From RECM01 sp047921215 (GTDB taxonomy: Bacteria; Bacteroidota; Rhodothermia; Balneolales; Cyclonatronaceae), in the NCBI GenBank assembly GCA_047921215.1, contig JBLRWO010000001.1, positions 1-64,000 on the forward strand: DNA of 64,000 nucleotides. The letters are read 5' to 3'. The position numbers and the translations under genes were made by a program. The notes beneath the pieces were generated by a model, which was given only the letters and a program-made list of their open reading frames with translations, was not told the origin of the DNA and did not search any database. This document shows, one piece after another, positions 34,168 through 43,157 of this stretch; position 1 is the first letter of the stretch, and the number at the start of each line of letters is the position of its first letter.

Positions 34168-35157
34168 ATGATAAATGATGATGATGAATTTGAAAATGAC
34201 GGGAATCCGGACGAACCATCGGGCAGTAAAAAAATCCTGATCGGGTTTCTTGTGGCGGCCTGCCTGGCAGCGGGACTACTTCTGATGCAAGGTCCGGTGG
34301 CCAGCGATCCGGCCCTGGCCAGCCTTGATACCGTTGATTCGCTTCTGTCCCGTGAACTTGCCTATTTCAACATCCCACCCAACAGGATACGGATAACGTC
34401 GGAGCAGGCCGGCGGTGTTTTTGAACGCAAAACCTATACCATCGACGTTCCTTCCGGGTTCAATAAGACCTATTTCCACATGGAACTTGCCAGGCGGCTG
34501 ATGCCTGTGCAAATTGATCTGTCTGGAGTCATCGAATTTCCGGATCGCATACTCAGGCTGATCCTGCTCTATGAAAATACGGTTATCCGGACGATCAGGA
34601 TTAATCCGGTGTCTGAATATGATCTCCCGACCTACCCTGCCAGGATGATGCTTGCATTTAACTCAAGGCCCGGAGCCGGGCTTGCCGCCACCATTAACCG
34701 TGAAACACCCGGGATGCCCATAGCGTTGCGTGTCGGATCTGCCGAAGATGCCGTGGCATGGTCATCCAACTTCAAATCCCATCCACTCTTTTTCATGATG
34801 GATGCTTCATTGGAAGAACTGCCTGTACTGGCCCGTTCATTGCGTTCGGTTGCATCACGTCCCCGCTTTCTGCTGATGGATGCCTCCCAGATGAATATCC
34901 GCGGCGAAATCATGCAGGCTGCCGGTCGTAATGCAGGATGGATCGACGGGCAGAACGCAGTGATCATTTCAGACAAGGCCGGCCGGATGAAACTTGAGCA
35001 GGATCTGGCCCGGTTTTTCCGGGAGTCGCGTGCGGGCAGCAACGAATTTGCACTGATCGAGGTTTCAGACAGCGGATTCGAATGGCTCGCCGAAAAACTG
35101 CACGACTACAGAAAGGGCGGAATGGTCATCACATCGCCGGTGGTCAGGCTTCCTTAG
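34168..35157 (+). CDS. Membrane-anchored protein of unknown function
   Basis: 329 residues, not recognised. An acidic cytoplasmic tail (1-20) precedes one membrane helix (about 23-41, ILIGFLVAACLAAGLLLM), so most of the protein should be outside the inner membrane. The exported part has regular alternating strands and helices, with repeated FMMDAS and LLMDAS phrases near 211-216 and 231-236. A loose likeness to divergent polysaccharide deacetylases was considered but no metal-binding motif is visible. A lipase-like gene follows 38 bases later on the same strand. Confidence 0.6.
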   Translation: MINDDDEFENDGNPDEPSGSKKILIGFLVAACLAAGLLLMQGPVASDPALASLDTVDSLLSRELAYFNIPPNRIRITSEQAGGVFERKTYTIDVPSGFNKTYFHMELARRLMPVQIDLSGVIEFPDRILRLILLYENTVIRTIRINPVSEYDLPTYPARMMLAFNSRPGAGLAATINRETPGMPIALRVGSAEDAVAWSSNFKSHPLFFMMDASLEELPVLARSLRSVASRPRFLLMDASQMNIRGEIMQAAGRNAGWIDGQNAVIISDKAGRMKLEQDLARFFRESRAGSNEFALIEVSDSGFEWLAEKLHDYRKGGMVITSPVVRLP

Positions 35158-35195
35158 TAACCAATTGCTAACTTCATATCCTATTTTTTTGATTA

Positions 35196-36053
35196 ATGGC
35201 ACCAACTATGATAGAAGGCATTAAAAAGAAATTGCGTTACAATGAGTTTCCCCAACCAGTGTATCTCGCTACCCGGTATCCGGTACTGCTTTGCCATGGT
35301 TTCGGAAGCCTGGCCAATGCCATACAACCTTCATTACTGCACCGTGTATGCATGCTCTACCGCAGTCACTGCATTACCGCATTCGCCCCAACCATCGCAC
35401 CCTATGCCGGTATTGAAACCAGGGCTGGCGCCTGGATTGAAAGCTGCGACCTGATCCTGGAAGCAACCGGATCGGAAAAAATCAACCTTGTGGCCCACAG
35501 CATGGGCGGGCTTGACATGCGTCACGCCATTACCCGTATGGGGCTGCATAACCGGGTTGCTTCACTCACAACCGTTGCCACTCCACACAGGGGTACGAGC
35601 CTGGCCGAACTGGCCCTGAATACCCCTGAAAAAATGAAGGACTACTTCATTGATATACTCGACTGGCTGGGCGATATCTCGTATCCCGACATAAAAAGTG
35701 ATGCACAGGGAGCCCTTAAACAGCTTACACGCGAGTATGTGCTGAATACATTCAATCCGGAAACCCCCGACCATCCCGATGTACGCTATTTCTCCGTATC
35801 GACCTCCTGCGGCAAGGGTACTTCGCACGACATCAACAAGCTGCTCTACTATTTCAACAGTTACATCCACGAAAATGAGGGCATCAACGACGGCTATGTG
35901 GGTGCCGAGAGCGCTGTCTGGGGTGAACATCTCTTTCGCAGCAAGCTCAATCACATCGAGCAGATCAAAATCAACCTGCCAAAAAAACATGAGCAGGATT
36001 GGGAAGACCTGTGGCTCGGGGTCATCAAAAACCTGATTGAAAACAAACTCTGA
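35196..36053 (+). CDS. Alpha/beta-hydrolase lipase/esterase
   Basis: 285 residues without a clear signal peptide. The oxyanion loop HGFG is at 34-37, the nucleophile elbow AHSMGG puts Ser102 in place, and the likely triad partners are Asp232 (NDGYVGAESA) and His253 (SKLNHIEQ). This layout resembles triacylglycerol lipases of the Pseudomonas-like families, which have the same DG..S and H-I spacing. It would hydrolyse esters of medium or long acyl chains, but the substrate is untested. It may be co-transcribed with the unknown membrane protein upstream. Confidence 0.82.
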   Translation: MAPTMIEGIKKKLRYNEFPQPVYLATRYPVLLCHGFGSLANAIQPSLLHRVCMLYRSHCITAFAPTIAPYAGIETRAGAWIESCDLILEATGSEKINLVAHSMGGLDMRHAITRMGLHNRVASLTTVATPHRGTSLAELALNTPEKMKDYFIDILDWLGDISYPDIKSDAQGALKQLTREYVLNTFNPETPDHPDVRYFSVSTSCGKGTSHDINKLLYYFNSYIHENEGINDGYVGAESAVWGEHLFRSKLNHIEQIKINLPKKHEQDWEDLWLGVIKNLIENKL

Positions 36054-36108
36054 ACAGGCTAGTTTCTGATTTTATTGATAATTATGCCGTTAGCATGTTT
36101 CCAACAGT

Positions 36109-36341
36109 GGAACAGAGGAACAGGGAACAGAAGAACCGTGAAATGATTAGCCAGAGCAGATCCAAACCCGTCTGCTACCATAATATTGCAAGTCCATCTG
36201 TTAAGAAGCAGCAAGTACGGGGCCATTTGCCAGAAAGCAACAAGTCATGCAGGACCGGGCCTGTAACAGAACCGGTTTAGAATCCAGTTCGGTATCCAAA
36301 CTTCCTCACTCCCTATTCCCTATTCTAATGTTCTAATGTTC
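36109..36341. repeat. Intergenic heptamer-flanked segment
   Basis: Three GGAACAG heptamers (36109-36115, 36117-36123, 36124-36130) lie on the lipase side. Two CCTATTC heptamers (36312-36325) and two TAATGTTC octamers (36326-36341) lie on the surE side. The layout resembles copy R5, but the middle does not contain the usual core motifs. Confidence 0.6.
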
Positions 36342-36349
36342 AAGTTTTC

Positions 36350-37114
36350 TTATAATTCCCGGTTTTTAACCTCTTCAAAAACCTTGTATGAGGTAAGATC
36401 GTACTGTATCGGTGTTACAGAGGCCAGCCCCTGTTTGAGAACATTTACATCCAGGTCCTCGCCCTGGTCGAGCACTTCAAACCGGCCTGTAATCCAGTAA
36501 TAGGGGCGGTCGTTGGGATCGATCCGGCGCTGGTACTGTTCCACATAGCGGCTGTCGCCCTGGCGGGTCCATTTAAGGCCCTTGAGCGGCCCCGGAGGCA
36601 CATTCAGGTTCAGGGTAACGCCCTTGGGAAGCCCGTGCTTGAGCACATATTCAATGACCCGCTCCACGGCCTCACGGCTGCCGCTGAGGTCGGCATCTTC
36701 CTGGAAATCGGTACAGCTTACTGCAATGGAGGGATATCCGAGAACCGTACCCTCGGTGGCCGCACTCACCGTGCCCGAATAGATGATGTTGATACCGGCA
36801 TTTGATCCGTGATTGATCCCGCTCAGGATCATGGTTGGCTGCCGGTCGAGCAACTGGTCGTGGGCAAGTTTTACACAGTCGGCCGGCGTACCGTTCACGG
36901 CGTGACCGACCATGCTGTTGCTCATCTCGAACCTGGCGACCCGCAACGGATCCATCACTGTTATGGAGTGGCCTACCGCACTTTGCTGCCTGTCGGGAGC
37001 GATAATGTTGACTTCACCGTACTGGCTGGCCACCTCGGCAAGGTTTCTGATTCCGGGTGAGAAAATGCCGTCGTCGTTACTGACCAGAAACAGCCGGTCG
37101 GGATCATACTTCAT
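36350..37114 (-). CDS. surE: 5'/3'-nucleotidase SurE
   Basis: 254 residues. The metal-binding SNDDG is at 12-16, followed by APDRQQSAVGHSIT and LSGINHGSNAG, all SurE hallmarks. It is a metal-dependent phosphatase that removes phosphate from nucleoside monophosphates, often linked to stationary-phase survival. The start ATG 37114 is clear. It is last in a minus-strand run fabZ-panB-surE with gaps of only a few bases, probably one transcript. Confidence 0.95.
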   Translation of the reverse strand: MKYDPDRLFLVSNDDGIFSPGIRNLAEVASQYGEVNIIAPDRQQSAVGHSITVMDPLRVARFEMSNSMVGHAVNGTPADCVKLAHDQLLDRQPTMILSGINHGSNAGINIIYSGTVSAATEGTVLGYPSIAVSCTDFQEDADLSGSREAVERVIEYVLKHGLPKGVTLNLNVPPGPLKGLKWTRQGDSRYVEQYQRRIDPNDRPYYWITGRFEVLDQGEDLDVNVLKQGLASVTPIQYDLTSYKVFEEVKNREL

Positions 37115-37119
37115 GGATG

Positions 37120-37947
37120 TCAGTCGTATTGTTCGTTTTCGTTCGGGAAGGCGGATGACTTCACATCCCTGATATAGTTCTGTACAGCACCGGTCATCAC
37201 GTTATTCAGGTCAGCGTAACGGCGGATAAAGCGGGGATTGAAATCCTTGTTCAGACCAAGCATGTCGTGCAGCACCAGCACCTGACCATCGCACGACGAC
37301 CCTGCGCCGATTCCAATGGTCGGTACAGACAGCATTTCGGTGACTTTCCGGGCCAGGCCGGCGGGAATTTTTTCCAGAACCAGTGCAAAAACACCTGCTT
37401 TTTCAAGGCTGAGGGCATCCTCGATGAGCCTGTTTGCCTCATCCTCCTCGGTTGCCCGTACCTTGTAGGTTCCAAACTTGTAAATGCTCTGCGGGGTAAG
37501 CCCAAGGTGACCCATCACAGGAATTCCTGCTCCGACAATCTTATTCACTGTGTCGACGATGAATGCTCCGCCCTCCAGTTTTACGGCATGGGCGCCTGCC
37601 TCTTTCATCATTTTGCCTGCGCTGATGAGTGCTTCTTTGGTGGTGTTCTGATAACTCATGAATGGCAGATCAGCCACAATGAGCGCCCGTTCGGCCCCTC
37701 TCACTACGCAACTTGTGTGGTACATCATCTGGCTGAGCGTAATAGGCAGTGTGGTTTCATGGCCTGCCATCACGTTGCTGGCCGAGTCGCCTACCAGGAT
37801 AATGTCGATGCCCGCGCCGTCCACAATCCGGGCCATGGTATAGTCGTAGGCGGTAAGCATACTGATCTTCTCGCCACGGTGTTTCATGTCGACCACCGTT
37901 TGGGTGGTTACACGCGGGGGACGATTATTGCCGGGACCGGTACTCAT
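37120..37947 (-). CDS. panB: Ketopantoate hydroxymethyltransferase
   Basis: 275 residues. Motifs KISMLTAYDYTMARIVD, ILVGDSASNVMAGHETTLPI, MSYQNTTKEAL, VKLEGG and GIGAGSSCDGQVLVLHDMLG cover the full PanB barrel and its active site. It makes ketopantoate from 2-oxoisovalerate and methylene-tetrahydrofolate, the first committed step of pantothenate synthesis. The gap to surE is five bases, and the fabZ stop is three bases upstream. With coaBC it links this window to coenzyme A synthesis. Confidence 0.96.
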   Translation of the reverse strand: MSTGPGNNRPPRVTTQTVVDMKHRGEKISMLTAYDYTMARIVDGAGIDIILVGDSASNVMAGHETTLPITLSQMMYHTSCVVRGAERALIVADLPFMSYQNTTKEALISAGKMMKEAGAHAVKLEGGAFIVDTVNKIVGAGIPVMGHLGLTPQSIYKFGTYKVRATEEDEANRLIEDALSLEKAGVFALVLEKIPAGLARKVTEMLSVPTIGIGAGSSCDGQVLVLHDMLGLNKDFNPRFIRRYADLNNVMTGAVQNYIRDVKSSAFPNENEQYD

Positions 37948-37950
37948 GAG

Positions 37951-38385
37951 TTATTTTTTTGGTACAAATGCTGCCGTTGCTTCCAGTTCACAGGCCACTT
38001 CACCATCAACGGTCGCTTTGCCAACAAAGGTTGCGAATTGCCTTCTTACGCTCTGTACTTTCAGTTCCATTCTGAGCTGATCGCCCGGTACTACAGGACG
38101 GCGGAATTTGGCCTTGCCGATGGATGAAAAGACAATCAGGGTGTTTTCGGGGTCATCGCACAGCTCCTTCAGGAACAGGATACATCCCGTCTGGGCCATC
38201 GCCTCGACCTGAAGTACGCCCGGCATAATGGGCTGGCCCGGGAAGTGTCCGTTAAAGAATTCTTCGTTGCCGGTTACGTTTTTGATACCAATAATGTGCT
38301 CCGCGTCAACTTCCAGAACCCTGTCTACCAGTAAAAACGGGTAGCGGTGCGGGATGATTTTCTTGATTTCCTCAATTGTTAACAT
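37951..38385 (-). CDS. fabZ: 3-hydroxyacyl-ACP dehydratase FabZ
   Basis: 144 residues of the single-domain hot-dog dehydratase. IIPHRYPFLLVDRV starts the fold, the catalytic His is in FNGHFPGQPIMPGVL, and the catalytic Glu follows in QVEAMAQTG. It removes water from 3-hydroxyacyl-ACP in each round of fatty acid elongation. In many Bacteroidota FabZ is fused to LpxC, but here it stands alone. It is the first gene of the tight fabZ-panB-surE group. Confidence 0.95.
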   Translation of the reverse strand: MLTIEEIKKIIPHRYPFLLVDRVLEVDAEHIIGIKNVTGNEEFFNGHFPGQPIMPGVLQVEAMAQTGCILFLKELCDDPENTLIVFSSIGKAKFRRPVVPGDQLRMELKVQSVRRQFATFVGKATVDGEVACELEATAAFVPKK

Positions 38386-38452
38386 TTGACTAAACGTTTG
38401 GGTCGTAAATTTTTACCATTATAAGAAAGATGCAGGTTGTTACCTATACCTG

Positions 38453-39142
38453 TCAGGCGACCGTACCGATATAAATATAGGCGATTCCCGACTGAAGTGA
38501 ATGTGCTTCAGCTGCCGAATATTTCCCTGTGCCCATCATGAGACCGGTGAAGGCATCTCCGGCCGGAAATGCCGCACTGGTTTCAGGAAGATACTGGTAT
38601 GCTTCCCTGTTCCCGCTCAGCAACCCTCCGATTGTCGGAATAAAATACTTGCTGTAGGCCTTATATGGCAATTTAATTAAGCCTTTTGGCTGGCCGAACT
38701 CCAGTACCACTACCCGTCCGCCGGGCTTTACCACCCGGGCCATCTCGCCGAGTGAAACCTCCGGATCGTCCACATTGCGGATGCCGAAAGCGATACTGCA
38801 GATGTCGAACGTGTCGTCGTCATAGGGCAGGTTCATGGCATCGGCAACAGCGAACTCAATGTCCATATCCCTTTTTTGCGCCTTGACGGGTGCGGGGGCC
38901 AGCATCTCTGCACAGAAATCGGTACCGACCACGCGGCCCTCATCCCCGACAGCTTTTTTGAAACTGATGGCAAAATCACCGGTACCGGTAGCACAGTCGA
39001 GTACATCGTCGCCCGGTGCGGCTTTGCTGAGCCGTACCGCTTTTTTCCGCCAGCGGTGGTGGATACCGAATGACAACACCGTGTTGATGGCATCATACCG
39101 GTCGGCGATGGAGGCAAACATGGTGCGAACTTTCTCGCTCAT
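38453..39142 (-). CDS. menG: Demethylmenaquinone methyltransferase (UbiE/MenG)
   Basis: 229 residues of a class I SAM methyltransferase. The UbiE motifs are present: MFASIADRYDAINTVLSFG, LDCATGTGDFA (SAM loop, about 49-59), FGIRNVDD and VLEFGQPKG, with a C-terminal YIYIGTVA variant. In a menaquinone organism it methylates demethylmenaquinone to menaquinone at the membrane surface. Sdh of the single-subunit type and alternative complex III in this window both fit menaquinone. It lies 67 bases upstream of fabZ on the same strand. Confidence 0.93.
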   Translation of the reverse strand: MSEKVRTMFASIADRYDAINTVLSFGIHHRWRKKAVRLSKAAPGDDVLDCATGTGDFAISFKKAVGDEGRVVGTDFCAEMLAPAPVKAQKRDMDIEFAVADAMNLPYDDDTFDICSIAFGIRNVDDPEVSLGEMARVVKPGGRVVVLEFGQPKGLIKLPYKAYSKYFIPTIGGLLSGNREAYQYLPETSAAFPAGDAFTGLMMGTGKYSAAEAHSLQSGIAYIYIGTVA

Positions 39143-39350
39143 CTGAAAAGGGGTCCTGAATTAATAATTTGAATATATCGGTGTACAAGGCATACGACCG
39201 GCTGCAACGAGCCAAATTTACCACTATTCGGCCGGATATACATACAGATATTGTGGAAATCCACCTGGCGCCGAAATCATTCCGCCATTCCGGCTCCAAT
39301 TTTTCTTCCAGTCCGGAAACCGATTTGCCTTTGCCGGCCAGATATCACAA

Positions 39351-39938
39351 TTACTGATCGAAGAACCTGGAATACACCTTCCCAAGTGCCGTACGGGATG
39401 CGTCGGCAAGAGCAGCCAACTGATAATCCGGATCATTCTTATCCTCCTCTTTCATCCAGTAGAATCGCCGGCCGTTGCGTGCCACGTAGGCCATATTCTG
39501 GGACCCGCTCACCGTTGTTTCAAAGATTCGTTCGGATCCGCGCAGGCCCGCAACATCCATTTTGACCCTGGTCACCGGACCGCGCAATACGAAATCGAGG
39601 CTGAATACCCGGCTTATTTCCAGTTTTTCTATCACCAGCAGCACGTCAGCCTCCCCGGGCACCGGGGTAAAATCCGCATCGACCCTGCCGCCCCTGCTCA
39701 TGCCGGATATATACCGCGACAGGGTTGTCTGCATCAGTGAGTCGAGCGCACCCTGCTGAAAACGCGAAACCGCCACTTTGCCGGCATAGGTGCTGCTGTT
39801 TTCAAGGCGAAATTCAGGTGACAGGGTAATGGCAACGCGATCACCACGCATCTGCCGGTTATCGGTATTCCATTGCGTTGATCCGCAGGCGGTAACAAAC
39901 AACAGGGCCATTAAGATTGATGTGAGAGATCTGATCAC
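39351..39938 (-). CDS. Predicted lipoprotein of unknown function
   Basis: 195 residues. A lipobox (LLFVTAC, Cys18) follows a short signal, so the protein should be anchored to a membrane facing the periplasm. The body is a mixed alpha/beta domain with no family I recognise. The start is GTG 39938, because the first in-frame ATG would leave too short a signal. GTG overlaps the upstream stop (GTGA), which couples the two unknown envelope genes. A structural or transport-accessory role is only a guess. Confidence 0.65.
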   Translation of the reverse strand: MIRSLTSILMALLFVTACGSTQWNTDNRQMRGDRVAITLSPEFRLENSSTYAGKVAVSRFQQGALDSLMQTTLSRYISGMSRGGRVDADFTPVPGEADVLLVIEKLEISRVFSLDFVLRGPVTRVKMDVAGLRGSERIFETTVSGSQNMAYVARNGRRFYWMKEEDKNDPDYQLAALADASRTALGKVYSRFFDQ

Positions 39939-40570
39939 AGTTTTTTTCTTTTATTGATGAGCTCACGGATGTTTTTGTCCATTTCTGCGACTTCATCTGT
40001 GCGGATGCCGAAAGCCATGGCGTGTTTCACGAGAACCATACGGAAGAGCCGGTCGTTCAGCGGGATGGCCCCGCCATTGAGCAGTTCATAAAGGTAATCA
40101 ATAAACCGGCGGTATAGACCGAATTTCAGTATAATGAATCCGGCGAGGCCGGCGAGAAGTTCATAGTAAAATCCCTCCATTCCCAGCCAGCTCAACGGTC
40201 CCACGGCCAGAAGCAGCAATACGATCTCGATATCGATCAGCCGTAAAAAAACGGTGATCAGCCGGCTGAATGCGCCGCTTTTGGCAATATGCCACAGAGG
40301 AAGAAAGACGGCTGTTACAGTAATGGCAGGAACCAGGCCGGAAGTAACCAGAAGGATGAGCAACAGCAAAATCGACAGATTGTCGGCGCTGCGTATCCAC
40401 ACCTCTGCATCGCGGATGAGTTCACTTAACGGTTTTCTGTTCAGCAGCCCGGGAACGAACTGTTCTACAGCTTCGCCGGAGGTATGAAACCAGTTCCCGG
40501 CAGGCGTGAAAATGCCAACCGGTGTTTCTATATAGACAGCTCCCGGGTATCGTTTCTTCTTTTCAGTCAT
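39935..40570 (-). CDS. Predicted inner-membrane protein of unknown function
   Basis: 211 residues. The N-terminal 60 residues are polar (MTEKKKRYPGAVYIETPVG). Hydrophobic segments follow at about 60-85, 100-120 and 125-140, then a basic C-terminal tail ending NIRELINKRKKL. ATG 40570 was preferred to an upstream start at 40699. It starts downstream of comF and its stop overlaps the lipoprotein start (GTGA). This suggests a coupled membrane-protein/lipoprotein pair, possibly with comF, but no domain was recognised. Confidence 0.6.
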   Translation of the reverse strand: MTEKKKRYPGAVYIETPVGIFTPAGNWFHTSGEAVEQFVPGLLNRKPLSELIRDAEVWIRSADNLSILLLLILLVTSGLVPAITVTAVFLPLWHIAKSGAFSRLITVFLRLIDIEIVLLLLAVGPLSWLGMEGFYYELLAGLAGFIILKFGLYRRFIDYLYELLNGGAIPLNDRLFRMVLVKHAMAFGIRTDEVAEMDKNIRELINKRKKL

Positions 40571-40699
40571 ATTTGTACCGGAACGGGCTTTTGGTCTCTC
40601 CACATAAAAATAGCAGAGAGCGGATCGTGGGTAGTTTTCCGTCGAAATAAAGGTAGGGTCTTTTACCCAGAAAAGAGAACATACTGGTATCAGATCCAC

Positions 40700-41428
40700 C
40701 TACGCCATTGCCACCGTCAAAATCCCGATTCCGGCAGGGCGATCCGGTATAATTGTTCGTGCCAGCTCAAAAACGGTTGATCCGGTGGTAAAAACATCAT
40801 CGACGATGATCACGAAATTACCTGTGAGGGAACCGGAATTGTTCAACCGGAATGCACCCGAAATGTTTTTCATCCTTTTTTGCATGCTGAAACCCGTTTG
40901 TGTGCGTGTGTTTTTAATCCGGGTTACATCCCCCCTGCCAGACACACGGAAACCGGTTATTCCGGATATACCACTGGCAATACGCTCCGATTGGTTGTAT
41001 CCCCTTTTGCGCTCTCTTTTTGGATGCAGCGGAACCGGTAGCAACACGATGTCCGTACCGCTGTTGATGTGATAACGCATGCGGGACGCCGCGACCTGGC
41101 TGCCGGCAAGAGATCCGAGCTCCACCCCCAGCGAGCCCATGCCGTTGTATTTCAGTTCTCTGATGAGCTGCTGCAGCAAATCGTTTTTGTCATATTTCCA
41201 CATCGCGTCCTGCACGGATATCATCTCCGGCAGTATTACGCCGGTACAGCTGTCGGCCCCGCCCGGGTTCGCATCCTCGAACCGGTCGTAACTGCAGTAG
41301 TGGCAGAGATACCGTGACTGCTGCAGGGGCATACCGCAGCAAATGCAAATCTCCGGAAAAGCCACCCCGGCCAGCCCCCGGGCAGCCGTCCGTACAAAAT
41401 CCGAAATTTTTTGCAGAAGTGAACCCAT
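40700..41428 (-). CDS. comF: ComF family phosphoribosyltransferase-like protein
   Basis: 242 residues. An N-terminal Cys-rich cluster (ICICCGMPLQQSRYLCHYCS) fits the zinc-binding head of ComF. The C-terminal domain has the PRPP loop IIVDDVFTTGST and LLPVPLHPKRERKRGYNQSE. In naturally competent bacteria ComF aids DNA uptake or processing; elsewhere its role is less clear. No other competence genes appear in the window. The flippase gene lies upstream, separated by a repeat of the second family. Confidence 0.88.
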   Translation of the reverse strand: MGSLLQKISDFVRTAARGLAGVAFPEICICCGMPLQQSRYLCHYCSYDRFEDANPGGADSCTGVILPEMISVQDAMWKYDKNDLLQQLIRELKYNGMGSLGVELGSLAGSQVAASRMRYHINSGTDIVLLPVPLHPKRERKRGYNQSERIASGISGITGFRVSGRGDVTRIKNTRTQTGFSMQKRMKNISGAFRLNNSGSLTGNFVIIVDDVFTTGSTVFELARTIIPDRPAGIGILTVAMA

Positions 41429-41497
41429 ATATCATAGAGCCTGCTGCGGGTGCATCCTTACACAATCTGCCTTTCATAATCTGTAACCGGTAGCCGT

Positions 41498-41558
41498 TAA
41501 TTTTGCCCTAAACGGGCAACACAATTTTGGAGGTGACAAGCAACTTGTCGCCGGTAGC
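41498..41558 (+). repeat. Second-family hairpin repeat, copy A
   Basis: TAATTTTGCCC, a short loop and GGGCAACACA form a first hairpin. GGTGACAAG, a CAA loop and CTTGTCGCC form a second hairpin, followed by GGTAGC. The same ordered pair is found at 53017-53066 (degenerate) and 53075-53135. It lies between the flippase and comF genes. Confidence 0.8.
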
Positions 41559-41572
41559 TTTCCCGAAGTGCT

Positions 41573-43009
41573 TCAACGTGCTTTCCACAGCAAAAACAGG
41601 ATGGCCAGTGCGGTAACGATCCCGCCCGCAACTACCGCCATAATAACATCATCCGTCATATTCCGGATGAGCAGTGCAAGGGCGAACACCAGTACAGTTA
41701 CAGGTACTACCGGCCAGGTGTCGCGCTCCGGCAGAAAATAAAACGGTGAAATGCCCAGCCTGATTTTACAGTACATAAGCAGGATAATCGTATAGGTGAG
41801 ATGGGCGATCAGCGTGGCCCAGGCCGGGCCTTCAATCCCGATAAGGCGGATCAGGAGAATACTGAGCAGTACATTCACCACCAGTTCGGCCAGCCCGGTA
41901 AGGGCGTTGATGCGGCTGTGACCGTGGGCCAGTACGAAACTGGAAACCAGCACAATGTTCGACAGCAAAACAAACAGGTATATCCTGAAAACCGGAGCAG
42001 AATCGGCATATTTTTCAAAAAGGAACACCAGGATTTCTTCAGCCAATACCCACGAAACCGCAATCATCGGCAACAGGATGAATAGAAGAATCGCCGCAGC
42101 CTTCCGGCAGGCATAGAGCGCTTCTTTGTACGACCCTCCCCTGATCAGCGATGAGTACTGGGCAACCACACCAGCCGCAATCGCGCTGGTCACAGCCCCT
42201 ACAAACGGGAGTTTTTTCGCCCCCACCACATAGATGGCATAGAGGGCATCGCTTTCAAAGAAGATGCCCACAATCCATTTGTCGGCCTCCATTGCCGCGA
42301 TGCCGGCAACCGATACCATGAAGATACCGGTGGCATAGGCCACCGACGGGCGGAATTCCCGCTTCAGCACCGACAGCCGCGGGAGGCTGACCCCGTGCCG
42401 AGCCGCAAAAAGGATTACAGCCACACTCCTGAGCGCCGGTCCGGCCGACATGATCATCACCACCCGTTCTATGGTCATGCCCATGGCGAATGGGATAACG
42501 ATGAGTACGGCTTCGATCAGGTTATAGACACCGGTGTACCCTACCAGCCATTTCTTCCGGTGATAGATCACAAACAGCGGCTCGGCCGAGGCTGCAAATA
42601 TGCCGAAGAACAGATAGGGCGCAAACATCCTGAAGCCCGGCTCAAGCCCCGGTGCGTTGAGTATGGATGCCCAAAAACCGGCCCCGAACCAGCTGATGAG
42701 TGCAATCAGCAATCCGCTTGCCATTGAGAGCATAAGGGCCACACCGGCAGCCTCGCCCCGCTTTGACGCCGTGCCCGACCGGTAGTATAATGTACCGATA
42801 ACGGTACTGGTGAGGATGGTACCGAACATGGCGTAAATCAGCCACAGTTTGCGGTAAGCGCCGTAGAGGTCCTCATCGAGCAGTCTTGTCAGGATCATTG
42901 CCACAATCAGCGCCGCGCCCACACTGATGAGACGTGTGGCCGAAACCGCACCTGCTTTCCGCTTAAGTTCAGCAAAAAGGGATGACTGTACAGGTTCGTT
43001 TGATCTCAA
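41573..43009 (-). CDS. Polysaccharide flippase (Wzx/MATE-like)
   Basis: 478 residues with about 12-14 membrane helices spread along the chain. The start ATRLISVGAALIVAMILTRLLDEDLYGAYRKLW is typical of the oligosaccharide flippase family. Such proteins move undecaprenyl-linked glycans across the inner membrane, matching the WecA-type initiating transferase at 3-4 kb. The start is TTG 43009: the upstream stop is at 43016-43018, and the first ATG is inside the first helix. It lies far from the other polysaccharide genes, so it may serve another glycan. Confidence 0.83.
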   Translation of the reverse strand: MRSNEPVQSSLFAELKRKAGAVSATRLISVGAALIVAMILTRLLDEDLYGAYRKLWLIYAMFGTILTSTVIGTLYYRSGTASKRGEAAGVALMLSMASGLLIALISWFGAGFWASILNAPGLEPGFRMFAPYLFFGIFAASAEPLFVIYHRKKWLVGYTGVYNLIEAVLIVIPFAMGMTIERVVMIMSAGPALRSVAVILFAARHGVSLPRLSVLKREFRPSVAYATGIFMVSVAGIAAMEADKWIVGIFFESDALYAIYVVGAKKLPFVGAVTSAIAAGVVAQYSSLIRGGSYKEALYACRKAAAILLFILLPMIAVSWVLAEEILVFLFEKYADSAPVFRIYLFVLLSNIVLVSSFVLAHGHSRINALTGLAELVVNVLLSILLIRLIGIEGPAWATLIAHLTYTIILLMYCKIRLGISPFYFLPERDTWPVVPVTVLVFALALLIRNMTDDVIMAVVAGGIVTALAILFLLWKAR

Positions 43010-43157
43010 ATCAGTTTATATTTAGTAGCCTGAAAAAAATGTGCGGTTTCCCGATCGTAACAAATATGGCGTAAATTTATATAGTAACTTAATGATGAGT
43101 AATTTATAATATTTGTGCCGCGCAAAGATAATGTTTGAAAACCATATATACTGACGT

